A DNA stretch of 56,759 bases from Byssochlamys sp. IMV 00236. Taxonomy: Eukaryota; Ascomycota; Eurotiomycetes; Eurotiales; Thermoascaceae. The position numbers and the translations under genes are program-made. The notes under the pieces were generated by a model. The model made no database searches. It was not told the origin of the DNA and saw only the letters and a program-made list of their open reading frames with translations. The stretch spans positions 1 through 56,759 of the forward strand of contig MSJH02000715.1 of the NCBI GenBank assembly GCA_001931875.2. Direction: 5' to 3'. How positions within the stretch are numbered: the stretch's first letter is position 1; each line of letters opens with the position of its first letter. This document shows, piece by piece, positions 43,448 through 54,253 of the stretch.

Positions 43448-44998
43448 TTACACTTTGGCAAAGCACAGTGTGGCATTTGTACCACCAAATCCAAAACTGT
43501 TTGTTAAGGCTGCCTTGACTTCTTTTTCTTGAGCAACGCGTGGTACATAATTCAGATTAAATTCCTGTTCGTCACTTGTATTGTGTAAGTTCAAAGTAGG
43601 AGGCAATATGTTCTAATGCATATAAGTATCAAGTTATAAACATGGCGTTTTTTTTTTTCTGTAACTTACATGATGAACAGCCAGGATGGTAAAGATCGCT
43701 TCTACAGATCCAGCTGCTCCTAATAAATGTCCTGTTGCACCCTTTGTAGAGGATACATTGACCTTGTTCCAGTAGCCATCAAACACTGTTTTAATGGCTC
43801 TGTTTTCAGCAACATCACCAACAGGCGTACTCGTAGCATGAGCATTTACATAGTCAATATCTGATGGAGTCAACTTTGACGCCCTGAGAGCACGTTGCAT
43901 AGAAAGAACAGCGCCTTCGCCGTTAGATGGTGGTGTTGTCATATGATTAGCATCCCCTGACAATCCATATCCTTTCAACTCGGCATATATTTTTGCACCC
44001 CTCTTCTTGGCATGTTCATACTCTTCTAATACAACCACACCTGCACCTTCGCCCATCACAAATCCACATCTATCTCGATCGAACGGTCTGGACGCTTCAA
44101 ATGGCTTTTCATCAAAGACTGCAGCAAGGGATTTGGCTCTTGATGAATGATAAGCATCTCTTTTTTTTTATATACATGTTATCCTTTTATCTACCTCGCG
44201 AATCCAGCAATGGCCAAGGGATGTATAGATGCTTCTGTACCACCTGCTACCATGACATCTGCATCACCATACTGAATAAACCGCATAGCATCGCCAATAG
44301 AGTGAGCTCCAGTAGTGCAGGCCGTAGACACAGCATGGTTGGGGCCTTGGAACCCATATTTCATTGTAAGATGTCCTGCAGCCATGTTCACAAGTATTCT
44401 CGGGACAAATAACGGGGAAACTTTTTTGAATCCCTAAAAGAGAAAGAGACTTAATGAATATCCCCTTTTTTAATCATTCAACTTACTCCCTTCTCATATG
44501 AACTTGCAGTATCGATTATATCCTCCAAGCTACCCATTCCTGAGCCTATACAGACCCCCTTTTAGATAATGAGTGAAAGTTGAATCAACAGACTGTATAT
44601 CTGTTCTACGTTACCGTTCTTTCCTTTTCACAAGCATCTGTCGGTTTCCACTCTGCATCTTGGAGTGCTTGGTGAGCAGCTGCAATCGCGTACTGCGTAA
44701 ACTTTGCCATGACCCTATCGTCCTGTCAAGTATGTCAATATACTTCTTCTTTTATCAAACAAGGTGTATAATATCCACTTACACCCTTATCGAGCCATTC
44801 GGTTGATGTAAACTTGCCATCCTCAGCTGAACCAAGGGGTACTTGGGCAGCGATTCTGACAGGTAACTTTTCGAACCCTTCCTTATTTGCTAAAGAAACA
44901 ACCCCACATTGACTTTCTACAATATTTTTCCAAGCTGATTTTACTCCTACTCCAACTGGAGTAACAAGTCCTAAACCAGTTACGACAACACGTCTCAT
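43448..44998 (-). CDS. CEM1: Mitochondrial 3-oxoacyl-ACP synthase (beta-ketoacyl synthase)
   Basis: Exons 44998-44783, 44722-44615, 44558-44487, 44433-44195, 44138-43670 and 43612-43448 encode 422 aa, the usual KAS I/II length. It condenses malonyl-ACP with acyl-ACP in type II mitochondrial fatty-acid synthesis, which supplies octanoate for lipoic acid. The active site is complete: Cys171 in '[12 protein letters not shown]', His312 in '[11 protein letters not shown]', and Lys344 and His349 in '[14 protein letters not shown]'. The glycine-rich C-terminus '[15 protein letters not shown]' is present. The start at '[19 protein letters not shown]' is the conserved first strand, so no long presequence is visible. 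Stop codon 9 bp from that of the convergent NIPSNAP gene. Confidence 0.93.
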
Positions 44999-45229
44999 GC
45001 TTACAATATGTGTGAATGCAAGAAAAAAAAAAAAAAAACAGGCAGTGGATTGACACAGTTCAAATTGGATTAAAACTCAGTTTGACCTTTGCTTTCTTTG
45101 TTAAAAATTCGCTAATACCTACTTGCAAGCTTTGATTTAATGATATATATTTAAGTTAACCACAGAGAAAACTGGTAGAGAAAGAGAGAAACACCAAAGT
45201 CCACTTGTGCATTTTCAGATCAACTTTTA
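44999..45229. promoter_or_regulatory. Short promoter region of the KAS gene
   Basis: 231 bp between the KAS start and the ALG6 stop on the same strand. A 16-A run at 45025-45041 (T-run for the gene) and CT-rich reverse-strand patches. No gene seen. Confidence 0.4.
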
Positions 45230-46999
45230 TTACTGGGTTTTCGTTTTTTGAACAAAGGATGTGGTAAATTGACGATATGTAAAGTAAGCAAACAATAAAC
45301 AGAATACTCCACAACTTAGAAGCACATTGATCACTGTGTACAAGTCAGGTAAATGGGAAGGAGGTTCTACCAAAGTCTCTGCCAAATGCCAAATAAAAAA
45401 GGCTCCGTAGACACCCTATATTAAAAAAAGGCATTATTAAATAAATTGTGGTAAATCATATTCTTTTCTTACCTTGGTGCACACTTTTTCAAGTAAGCCT
45501 CTGTTTGCTGTATCATGCTCACCAATGATCCAGTTCCACATGATTGTCACGACAAAATAAGGAAGAACCAACGCTTCTCGTTTTAGTAAAGGGAACATAC
45601 TAAACATGGCAGTATTCATAAACAGAGTAGTAGCAATAGGTTCTTCCAGTATGAGCAGAGTAGCTGGTAATAAAGGAAGTAGAATCGATTTTTCATGCAC
45701 TTGAAATGAAAATAAAAAGAAGGCAAGCGATGAATTGATCAATGCATAAAGAAACCGTCTGCGTGATGGCTTCAATCCAAGGTGAATTGCAGTAGGAATA
45801 ATGGCAATGAGTGTGGCAAACAGACTGTACAAACGTATTCGTGTAAATGAATGTCTCTATTTCTTTCTCTCTTTCTTTACCTTAGTCTAACAGTAGATTC
45901 CAAACTTAAAATTTGCTTGAGCTTAACAATCACATTTATCGCGCACCAAACATTAGCAACCTTGTCTTCAAATAGCCCTCGGGCCACAGGAAATACACGA
46001 AAAATGACTTGCTGAATATCCTCTAATAATCTTAACCAGGGCGCAAACAGTATGGCAAAAGTAGCGATAACAGTTATTCCCAATTTGATAAATAGTAGTA
46101 TTCCTCGCTCCTCTATAAAGCATCTACCGAGTAGAAAAGCAAATACAGCAGGGGCATAATATAGTGCCATTTGCTTAAATCCCAATGCCGCACAAAAGAA
46201 GACTGAGCCAACCACATAGTGCTGTGTGAGAAAACAGTTGATAGCCCAGAGTGTAAGCCCAAGCATTACGTTATTAAACCTATTACAGCAAAGATCAGAC
46301 ACAAAAGAATCCCTACACATAATACACACATACTGAAAATGACCATGATCAATCATGATGAGTGCTGGTTGCATCAAAATTAAACAAGCTGCAGTATACT
46401 TTTTCAAATAAGCATTGTTCGCACCATAAAGGATCTGGCAGAACGCCATGACTGCTGGTATATATAGCAGAAACTCTGAAACAACCACGGTCGATCTTAG
46501 AAACAGCTTGCTTTCAGCTGACTCTATTCCTCTTGACTTGTCGAGTGCAAACCAATCAGGGTTTATCTTACTTCCACTAAGTGTAGTATAAGTATACAGT
46601 ATCATCTTTTTTTCTTTCTACCTAACTCATTTACATTAATCCACATAACCAGCTATGATAAGCTGTCAAGGGAGGATAGTCAAGCCCCCACCATTGCAAA
46701 TCATATGTGTACCATTGAGAAAAGGGTAAATGAAGCGTAATCTCCATCCAATGTCTCTGTGCTTCGTAATCACCAAACATAGGTGGCGTATTATATCCTA
46801 AAGTTAATTTTAGTATTACGCCTACACTTGAATGTACTAATCTACCTGAATAAGGATTTAATGCCACTGACCAACGTGTGAATAAAGCAAAGAGAGTGAT
46901 GACAATAGGAACAGTCCAAAGAGCATGATTCTGAACGACATGTTGTAGCACTCTCCTAATAGGACTGTTTTCAAACAGATGCCGCACTGCATCCTTCAT
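45230..46999 (-). CDS. ALG6: Dolichyl-phosphate-glucose alpha-1,3-glucosyltransferase
   Basis: Exons 46999-46846, 46797-46635, 46576-46334, 46279-45881, 45824-45473 and 45415-45230 encode 498 aa. It adds the first glucose to the dolichol-linked Man9GlcNAc2 oligosaccharide in the ER membrane, the step before N-glycan transfer. The luminal signature is present: '[14 protein letters not shown]' (the catalytic Asp region of GT-C enzymes) and '[15 protein letters not shown]'. Some ten hydrophobic membrane spans follow. '[14 protein letters not shown]' and '[11 protein letters not shown]' are conserved in Alg6/Alg8, and the size and 'QWWGLDYPP' favour Alg6. A TTG-initiated extension exists but ATG 46999 is standard. 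Confidence 0.92.
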
Positions 47000-47522
47000 A
47001 CTGATGATATCAAACAAGTAGAGTTAAAAATAGTTTATTTAATGAAGCGTGGAGTTTGGTCGGTGTTTACAGCACTGCCCGCTCTCTCATTTTGGCAGGT
47101 GATGTGCAGTCTCGGCTCATTTGTTGGAAAAGATATAAGGATCACATTAGGGTTTTGCTATTTGCACAACACATTTGCACAGCATTTGCGCAATATGTGA
47201 GATAAGTAATTCAATTTGCACAGCAAACAGCACTAGGCAAACCATACCTACAAAACACTATGTACGACACTAAAGTGTGTGTTGATGAGTCTGTGATAGT
47301 CTCTTTATTATGTTGAGATAAGAGAGAGAGAGCTCATTATTCATTTTATAAGAAAACAGGATTATGGTATAAATTTATCACGGTCAATGAAAATTGAACA
47401 TGGCACGTCTACAAGAATAGCGCATTTTGTGGTCGATCCTTTTTGTTTTTCTTTCTTGAACTTTTCAGGCTAGCCCAGATAAACCTAAGTGAAAAAGATA
47501 AAAGCTTGAGTTAGCGGATTAA

Positions 47523-47841
47523 ATGGATTTGACGGATTTGGTGGATTTGACGGATTTTTCAGAATTGGTGAACGAGGCGGATGAAGCTGATTTCTTTTTC
47601 AAGCACCTGGTATTATTCATTTTAATAAAAAAAAAAAGAACCTCTCTTTAAGAAAATATTTTATAGCTACTCATGAAGATTGTGTGTTAATAATTGCGAA
47701 TACATATAAAAAGTTTACAATAAATAGACATCTTTGATATTCTTGCAGCGGACTAATCAATTTGGATCCGCTCATTTACCAACGCTTTTAGATACTATGT
47801 CAGTTCCTTATTTGCTAAAAACAAAAAAACTGCTGATTTGA
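47523..47841 (+). CDS. Possible 59-aa two-exon small protein
   Basis: ATG 47523 starts an acidic segment that includes a 15-bp direct repeat GGATTTGACGGATTT ('MDLTDLVDLTDFSELVNEAD'). A GTATTA donor (47610) and a TTGCAG acceptor (47748) join it in phase to 'RTNQFGSAHLPTLLDTMSVP' and TGA at 47839-47841. No family, no signal peptide. It may equally be chance or a remnant of a longer gene. Confidence 0.25.
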
Positions 47842-48085
47842 AGATACAAAGAGTCATTGAGTGTAGTTTCGAACTGTATAAACATTTATTTCAGCCAAGT
47901 GCTGCGTCCTTGGCTACATAATTCTTCTCTGACCAAATCAAAAAAGTTTCTTTTATCAGGAATATACACCATAAAAAGAAATTATTTGCGCACTGTAAGA
48001 TCAATAACTCTAATGATCTTGATTATCAGTCTTTTCTTTATGATTTAAAAGAAAATGTGCTTGATACTTCTGAAATATATAAAAT

Positions 48086-48182
48086 AAATGTGGTCAACGC
48101 TTTATAAATAATATGCAACTGATTTACTAATCATTTCTTTTGCTTTTTGTGGATTCTCTTTTATTACTATTTGTTGTCTCAA
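48086..48182 (-). repeat. Decayed dispersed repeat, copy B
   Basis: About 97 bp that match both halves of copy A near 35.3 and 35.7 kb, here uninterrupted. The best part, 48118-48182, matches 35719-35785 at most positions. The minus-strand reading is 'RQQIVIKENPQKAKEMISKS' followed by a stop. This points to an old, multi-copy, once-coding element. Confidence 0.55.
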
Positions 48183-49162
48183 ATTATTATATCTCTATCG
48201 ACTTTTTTGATCTGGCCCCGGCAAGACGACATTCTATAGTTTCAATACTCCCATAGTGGCTATTCATTTTCTTTTGTTTAGTCGTACTTCCAATAAGAAC
48301 CTCAATTGACTGTAATTTCTGCTTTTGTGCTATTTTAACCATGAGCAAGGGTTTCTTTTCTCACATGTTTTATGCTCATATGATTTAGAAACATCAAGAG
48401 AGACGCAGTTTGGTTCCCCAAAAAAGTTTATATAAGCTTGTTATCTCCCGTTTGTATATTGCTCTCGTTATTTTTAACGGGAGCTATTTCTGCCAATAAA
48501 CTGAGTGACACTGTTTTTGTTTCCATGGAAATGTTACACTCCGTCCTTCATGAGGTTATGATAAAGATCATGATTGTATTGAATACTCAGCCACTTTGAC
48601 GATGATAGTAGGATTAAGTGATTCTTTACGTACTTCTCAGTCTACAACTTTATCTTTTTGCTGTTCTCAGTGCCGTCAACACATATGCACTTTCCTCTTC
48701 CCCATTGCTTGATCCAAGTTACTGCAGCGAATACCTTTTACCTCAATTGTCTTTTAACAGAAAAAACGCTCGTAAAACACATATATATCCTTCTTTCAAA
48801 CAAAGATTTTATTGCGTGTTTTTTTTTCTATTCACCTCAACAAGAGAGTATGTGTGTGCGTGTGTGCACAAATACATTTTTTAAAATACGACGTTACTTT
48901 TTAACTGTATTTAGAGAGTCATTGCCCTCTCTTTGTCGGAAGAAAGAGGAAGATCGTTTAATTAAAAGCTGGAAATGCGTGTAGGCTTATGGTCGTGTTT
49001 CTTACACTATGTCTTACAGTGATTTTACCCAAGATAAAAAGCAAGCACAACTGTGAAACCAACTTTAGTTTAATAAGTTTATTTTTCGTAGGCCGCTGTT
49101 TTTTCTTTTTTTTTTTTTTTTTTTAATTCACTCACACACATACACACATATAAATATACACC

Positions 49163-51214
49163 ATGCCCTCCTCGTTGCAAATGCAGTCCATTTCTGGAAT
49201 TATCACACAACTTCACAACACATTAGGAGAAGTTCCACCGCCACTCGTTGGAGCATCAGTAAATGTGATTAAAGACAAAGTATATGTGTTTGCCGGCCGG
49301 TTAGCATCCTCAAGAAAGATGACCAATTTTTTATATATCCTGGATCTCAACACCTTACAGTGGACACGACACATTCCACCTCCAGACTCTGATAAACCAC
49401 CACAGCCTCGATATTTTCATTCAGCGAGTGTCTATCAGGAGAACCAATTGATCGTCTTTGGCGGTATGGGTTACTCTCGACTGTCAACAGGCGAATTATG
49501 TGTGATGGACGATGTGGCCGTTTTGGATATCGCGACAATGTGCTGGAAGAAGATGAGGATACAACCATCATTATATTCACCACAATCGAGGTACGCCCAC
49601 CTGTCGACAGTGGTAGAGGACCGGCTGATCATCCTGGGAGGACAAGACTTGGAAAGTAACTATTTGGACGAAATGAACGTGCTTAATTTGAAAACCTGGG
49701 AATGGGAGATGATCAAAGCGCTCGATAAACATGTGGGTGCTTACCGTTCGATGGCTGCCACTGTGCCTTTGATGTCCAAGGTAGATGAAGACAACAGAAA
49801 TAATAACAATACGGATGACCCCGTCACTGCTTCGATGAATCAGGAAAACAAAGATCAAACTACAGGAGTTTACCTCTACACCAATTCGAATTTTTCTGAT
49901 GTGAAGCGAGAACTACAACTGATCCACGCCAATCACTCGATTGAAGACTACTCTGGCTACATGACTGGGTCCATCATGCCACCCGGTCTCCGATTTCCTA
50001 CGGGCCATGCACTTGGAAATCACCTGATTCTTGCCGGCACTTATCTGTCTCCTCAAAGCCAGTCCTATACCATCTGGTCATTGGACCTTGCCAAACTGAC
50101 CTGGTCACGCATTGAGACAGGCAATGTCTTCCAGACTGGCTCATGGAATCGTGGGGCGCTCTTTAAGGACAAGAACAGATTTTTGGTGTTTGGTAACCCC
50201 AACAGAAGCCTCCTCGAGGATTACAGTCACCGTCAGATCAATTTTGATCATATGGCCTCGGTAGATCTCGAAGCTTTTGGCGTCTATTCTCTTCCCAAGG
50301 TGACCTGCTCGTCCTTGGCTCAAGAAATGGGGTTGCGTCTGCTGAACGAACCGGCCGTCAGTGATTTTTACATCATGACGCTCGATAATCAAACGATTCC
50401 TGTCAATTCGGCTGTTCTTTGCCAGCGATGGCCCTACTTTGCCAAAATCTTGGAATCATCCGAACGTCAAAGTCGATACCTTTCCTTTCCTTATCCTCAC
50501 GCTGTTGTCGTTGCTTTACTTCAGTTTATTTATACAGATCATCTCTTGACTGCCCAACAGTATCAGCCCCACATTCTTTCTCAACTCTTACTGCTCTCAG
50601 ACATGTATCACTTGCCCCGACTTTGCGAACTCGCAAGACATGCACTTCATCAAATGCTCAACATGTCAACCGCTCCACTTATTTTCGAAACAGCTGCCCT
50701 ATCACATCAAACCAGTCTTCAGATTCGTGCACTAAAAATGATGATTGCTGCCAAAAAGATGATCCAACAACAACAACAACAACAACAGCAACAACAGCAA
50801 CAGCAGCAACAACAACAAGGACAACAACAACAACAAAATCCAAGGTCTCGTGCAATATCATCACCTGCAACAACTACACCCACTCCTGGCCTAGTTCAAC
50901 CTGTGCCCTCTACATCAACCGCGACTGCATCTGACCAACGTTCATCTTTATTTGAATACCAGAGCAACACTGCGTCGCCTACACTCAACTCGTTCCGTTC
51001 GAGGAAATACTCGGTTGGCAGTAAATATCCTTCGACGCCTAATAACAAATCAGCTTTTATGCAGTCTGATATCGATATCCTGCCAGCCAGTGATTCAAAC
51101 ATGAGCAGTCCATCGATGACGCCTACAGTAACAACGCCTATGAAAGAAAAGAAGAAGAAGAAGGCGTTTTTGGAAGCATTCGGTAAACTGTCTTCATCAT
51201 TTCAGAGTAATTAG
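49163..51214 (+). CDS. Kelch-repeat and BTB-domain protein
   Basis: Intron-free ORF of 683 aa. The N-terminal half (about residues 25-400) is a kelch beta-propeller: 'DKVYVFAGRLAS', 'NQLIVFGGMGYSR', 'DRLIILGGQDLES', 'NHLILAGTYLSPQ' and 'NRFLVFGN', with paired Arg-Tyr motifs such as 'PQPRYFHSASVY' and 'PQSRYAHLSTVV'. A BTB domain follows (about 405-515): 'VSDFYIMTLDNQTIPVNSAV' and 'LLQFIYTDHLLT'. A polyglutamine tract (18 Q, Gly, 5 Q), a Ser/Thr/Pro-rich region and a Lys-rich end complete it. The same layout occurs in fungal Ral2-like proteins that help Ras signalling, and BTB/kelch proteins can be Cullin-3 adaptors. Which applies cannot be told here. Confidence 0.88.
   Translation: MPSSLQMQSISGIITQLHNTLGEVPPPLVGASVNVIKDKVYVFAGRLASSRKMTNFLYILDLNTLQWTRHIPPPDSDKPPQPRYFHSASVYQENQLIVFGGMGYSRLSTGELCVMDDVAVLDIATMCWKKMRIQPSLYSPQSRYAHLSTVVEDRLIILGGQDLESNYLDEMNVLNLKTWEWEMIKALDKHVGAYRSMAATVPLMSKVDEDNRNNNNTDDPVTASMNQENKDQTTGVYLYTNSNFSDVKRELQLIHANHSIEDYSGYMTGSIMPPGLRFPTGHALGNHLILAGTYLSPQSQSYTIWSLDLAKLTWSRIETGNVFQTGSWNRGALFKDKNRFLVFGNPNRSLLEDYSHRQINFDHMASVDLEAFGVYSLPKVTCSSLAQEMGLRLLNEPAVSDFYIMTLDNQTIPVNSAVLCQRWPYFAKILESSERQSRYLSFPYPHAVVVALLQFIYTDHLLTAQQYQPHILSQLLLLSDMYHLPRLCELARHALHQMLNMSTAPLIFETAALSHQTSLQIRALKMMIAAKKMIQQQQQQQQQQQQQQQQQQGQQQQQNPRSRAISSPATTTPTPGLVQPVPSTSTATASDQRSSLFEYQSNTASPTLNSFRSRKYSVGSKYPSTPNNKSAFMQSDIDILPASDSNMSSPSMTPTVTTPMKEKKKKKAFLEAFGKLSSSFQSN
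50765..50836 (+). repeat. CAA/CAG polyglutamine microsatellite
   Basis: Eighteen Gln codons (mixed CAA and CAG), one GGA, then five CAA, inside the kelch/BTB gene. Length is likely to vary between strains. The CAA/CAG mixing suggests some age. Confidence 0.85.
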
Positions 51215-51353
51215 TAATTAATAGTAATAATAATAAATCGCATTCAAAAACATAAAGAAACTCGTGTTGCTCTACATGAGTGTATCCCTTATTAAAGAGA
51301 GAGAAAGAGACTTTATTGTCTCAATATAGGTTTATAATAGTCGAGGACCAATA

Positions 51354-52213
51354 CTATAAAATGAACGTATCTAAAGAAGAGCCAGCTTCTTGATGAACTT
51401 TAGCATGCTTTCGAAGAGATCTTGAATGAAAATAAGCCTTTCCACAGGAAAAGCAAGCATAGGGTCGAACATTGGAATGCGTCTTGAGATGAGTTTGAAG
51501 TGAATCCGGTCTAGAGAAACGCTTGTCGCAAATAGAACAAACAAATGGTCTTTCACCCGTGTGAGTTCTCATATGGTTTTGCATCTTGTGCCTTTTTAGG
51601 AATGGTTTCTTTTTTCTTGGACAGTTTGCCCATTCACAACTATAAGATGCCTATACAACGTAATTATGTGTTCATGAACAATCGATGTTTTAATAATATA
51701 CCTTTCCCGAGCCAATGTGAACATTTTGAATGTGAAGAGTTAACTGATCCAGTGTGGAGTATCTGTGATCGCATCTTATCCAACGACAAGGATAATCTTT
51801 AAGGAATTGCCTTGTTTAGAATAACCTAAACATCCTATCTGTGTTCTTACCTTTTGCTTCAATAAATCTTTCTCTTTCGAGCTGAATTAATCTCTCAATG
51901 AGTTGTTCTCTTGTTAGATGAGAGAATAATGATATATCATCAGTACTATCGGCAGATGTATCCTAAAAAATAAGTATATAAATACACATATTCAGTGACA
52001 TATCAATGTGAACTCACTTCATCTGTGGTCGTAGATGATTTTTGTGTAACATCGGCTACCGGATGCGGATCTTCCACAAATGATAGAAACGACCCGTCTG
52101 TTTTATTTGTTAATTTCTTTTTGAATAGTGGATTATATCATACCTGAGAATGGATACATGGCATAGTTGCTATAATTCGCGTATAATTCATGAGAATTAT
52201 AATAAATGTTCAT
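51354..52213 (-). CDS. C2H2 zinc-finger transcription factor with tandem CWCH2 motif
   Basis: Exons 52213-52144, 52097-52018, 51962-51851, 51796-51702 and 51650-51354 give 217 aa. An acidic/Ser-Thr N-terminal half and a short helix ('LTREQLIERLIQLERERFIE') precede four zinc fingers. Fingers 1 and 2 ('YPCRWIRCDHRYSTLDQLTL', 'YSCEWANC') each carry Cys-x-Trp-x2-Cys, the tandem CWCH2 signature known from Gli, Zic, Glis, Zap1 and PacC/Rim101. Fingers 3 and 4 are classical ('FVCSICDKRFSRPDSLQTHL', 'YACFSCGKAYFHSRSLRKHA'). It is far shorter than PacC and lacks its C-terminal regulatory region, so it is a separate small member of that group. It is probably nuclear. Divergent from COX20. Confidence 0.87.
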
Positions 52214-52521
52214 AACGCGTGTAAAAGACAGAATCTAAGAAAGATAAAAGAAAGAAAAAGAAAAAGAAAAACAATTCTGCCTTTCGTGTGTGTGTATGTG
52301 TGTGTGTTCTTTATGGCTTGTAACAGTGATACAAGATATCATCATTTTATAATCGAATACCAAGACTTTTCCTTCCGAATGATAAAGAAAAAGAGAGAGA
52401 GAGCAGTAATATTTCACATGTATCGTCGATCTTACAGAAACCTTGCTGTGACTCAAAAATTGACCCTCTCAGTGAAAAAAAAAAAAAAAAGGACCCTTAT
52501 TTTTTATATTTCATTTCTATA
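52214..52521. promoter_or_regulatory. Bidirectional promoter, zinc-finger factor / COX20
   Basis: 308 bp between start codons. It contains a GT-rich tract (52285-52307), GA-rich runs (52240-52270, 52385-52403) and an A16 tract (52475-52490). Confidence 0.45.
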
Positions 52522-53087
52522 ATGTCATCGTCCCAACAAGATTCACCTTCCTTTGTAGATGCCTTAAAGGTTTTATTTTACAACATAAAAAATAGAGTTT
52601 GAATAACATGTGAAATAGACAATCAAGTTGGAAGATTTCAAAGACATCAACAAGATTCCTTGTTCTCGTAATGCATTACTTTATGGAATGGGTAAAGAAA
52701 AGAAAAAAAAGAAGAGTAATGTGTATATATTGAACTTGTTATATTATAGCTGCTGGTGTAGCCATGGGCGCTATTCGTTTCATGTCTAAACGTAAGCATA
52801 TTAAAAAAAAATTTTTTTTTTTTTTTCACACATAACCTAAAGATGTGTGATGAATAATAGGTATGATACCAACATCTGCCAACTGGGCCGTCGGTACATT
52901 CTGCGGTGTATCTGCTATCTCATTTGAGATGTGCCAAATGGACAGACGTCAAAAACTTGAAAAGTTGCGCATGATTGTCAAGGCAACCGATTCTGAGCGC
53001 AATGAAAAATTAATGGTTACCGAAAGAGGAAAAAATGGGGCCTTTGAGGTTGTGTTCGAGACACCAGTGAACAATAAAAAAGATTAA
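52522..53087 (+). CDS. COX20: Cytochrome c oxidase assembly protein COX20
   Basis: Exons 52522-52569, 52628-52691, 52750-52791 and 52861-53087 give 126 aa. Cox20 (FAM36A) is an inner-membrane chaperone for newly made Cox2 and assists its maturation and copper insertion. Family marks: 'FKDINKIPCSRNALLYGMAA', then a first membrane helix ('GVAMGAIRFMS'), a short loop, a second helix beginning 'ANWAVGTFCGVSAISFEMC', and a basic C-terminal tail ('DRRQKLEKLR'). The Pro-Cys-x-Arg and the Cys after the second helix are conserved. The first intron has an unusual donor (AAG|GTTTTA) but frame and family match require it. Its stop codon lies 19 bp from the perilipin-like stop codon on the other strand. 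Confidence 0.88.
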
Positions 53088-53106
53088 GAGAAAATGCCTT
53101 TTTTTT

Positions 53107-54253
53107 TTATTCAGTTTTGGCGTGAGATGATTGTTTTAAGAGCAAGAGAAGTTGAGATTGGATGGATTGGATGAGAGGTAAGAGACGGTCTTGGATGTTC
53201 TTGAAGAACAAACGAGTCTTTTCGACTACTGTCTTATCTGTGCGAGCCAACTCGGTCATGATGAGATCAAGCTGTTGCTGAAGAGAAGCTACGGCTGTAC
53301 TGAGCTGTTGCTTGATCCATTCAGGATGGACACGAGTGGAGAGTTGCTGGCCGTACTGGTGTATAAGTTCTGCCGTTTGTTGAACACGGGCTATCACGGA
53401 AGGAGGAAGACGTTCTTGAGCCAGTTGACCGTACATAGTGAAGGACTGAACGAGGACATCTTGAGCAACTTGAAGCTGACTAAGGGTTGACTGTATGTAT
53501 TCGTTTGAACTGGCAATGTCAACTGCCTCTTGACGAGTCTTGGGAAGAGTCTGGGTCAATCGTCTAGAGAGTTCGAGTAACACATTGTAGGCACGGACCG
53601 CTTGATTTTCACAGGACGCTTGTCTAACACTTTCCTTTGATGGGGGCAAGTACCTGTCAGCAGCACCTTCTAGACGATCTACTACAATACCCAATCTTTG
53701 ATTAACTTTTTCAGCCACAACATGCGCAGGGTACGTCACAGTTTCAAGTGTGGTATCCACCTTTTCTTTCACAGGCTGTCTTATGGCCTCAATCACTTCA
53801 GAGCTAGGCTGGTTGATAACAGGTACCTTGGACTGAACATAGTCTAATGAACGACCGCCATAATGATCCAAGTGAGGCTCCAGGTATTGACGATAATAAT
53901 TTGATACATGATCGTTTGTAGCCAATTGAAAAGTAGATAATGTCCATCGGCCAATCAATGTCTTATTTGCCATTTCATGGGCCATGGATACACTATCTTT
54001 AACAATAGGAATAGAACTTACGCGTTCGATAAAGTGCTCCTGACTTTTACCATTCGTCTTGGTGTGTCCATTTTCACCTTTTTTGTTATCAAAATGTATA
54101 AATAATCAAAAAGAATAGATAAAGACCTCCCCTTTTTTAAATATACATATGCATTAAAAATGCTTTTTTTTCTTATCATGTATATATAAAAAAGGGAAGG
54201 ATACACCAATACTACTTACTATCTTTTGCTGGTGGATGATGAAGTACAGTCAT
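53107..54253 (-). CDS. Perilipin-like lipid-droplet protein
   Basis: Exons 54253-54220 and 54077-53107 encode 334 aa. It resembles the fungal perilipin/PAT group (Mpl1-type). The N-terminal PAT-like part is 'FIERVSSIPIVKDSVSMAHE' with 'SNYYRQYLEPHLDHYGGRSL'. Next come 11-mer-type amphipathic helices ('SSEVIEAIRQPVKEKVDTTL', 'AHVVAEKVNQRLGIVVDRLE') and a long helical bundle rich in Gln and Leu to the end. No membrane span or signal peptide. These proteins coat lipid droplets and control lipase access, so the patatin lipase at 39-42 kb is a possible functional partner. Convergent with COX20 at 19 bp. Confidence 0.85.

Larger units (their letters stand above)
47000..49162. other. 2.2-kb intergenic region with repeat copy B
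   Basis: Divergent gap between ALG6 (-) and the kelch/BTB gene (+). It includes a possible short spliced ORF (47523-47841), decayed repeat copy B (48086-48182), and a promoter-like T-run plus CACACA/TATA leader (49090-49155) in front of the kelch/BTB start. Otherwise I see nothing coding. Confidence 0.5.

Noticed and set aside
39490..54253. A lipid-metabolism gene cluster (patatin lipase, KAS, perilipin)
   Set aside because: The genes are spread over 15 kb on mixed strands with unrelated genes between them; functional kinship may be chance.
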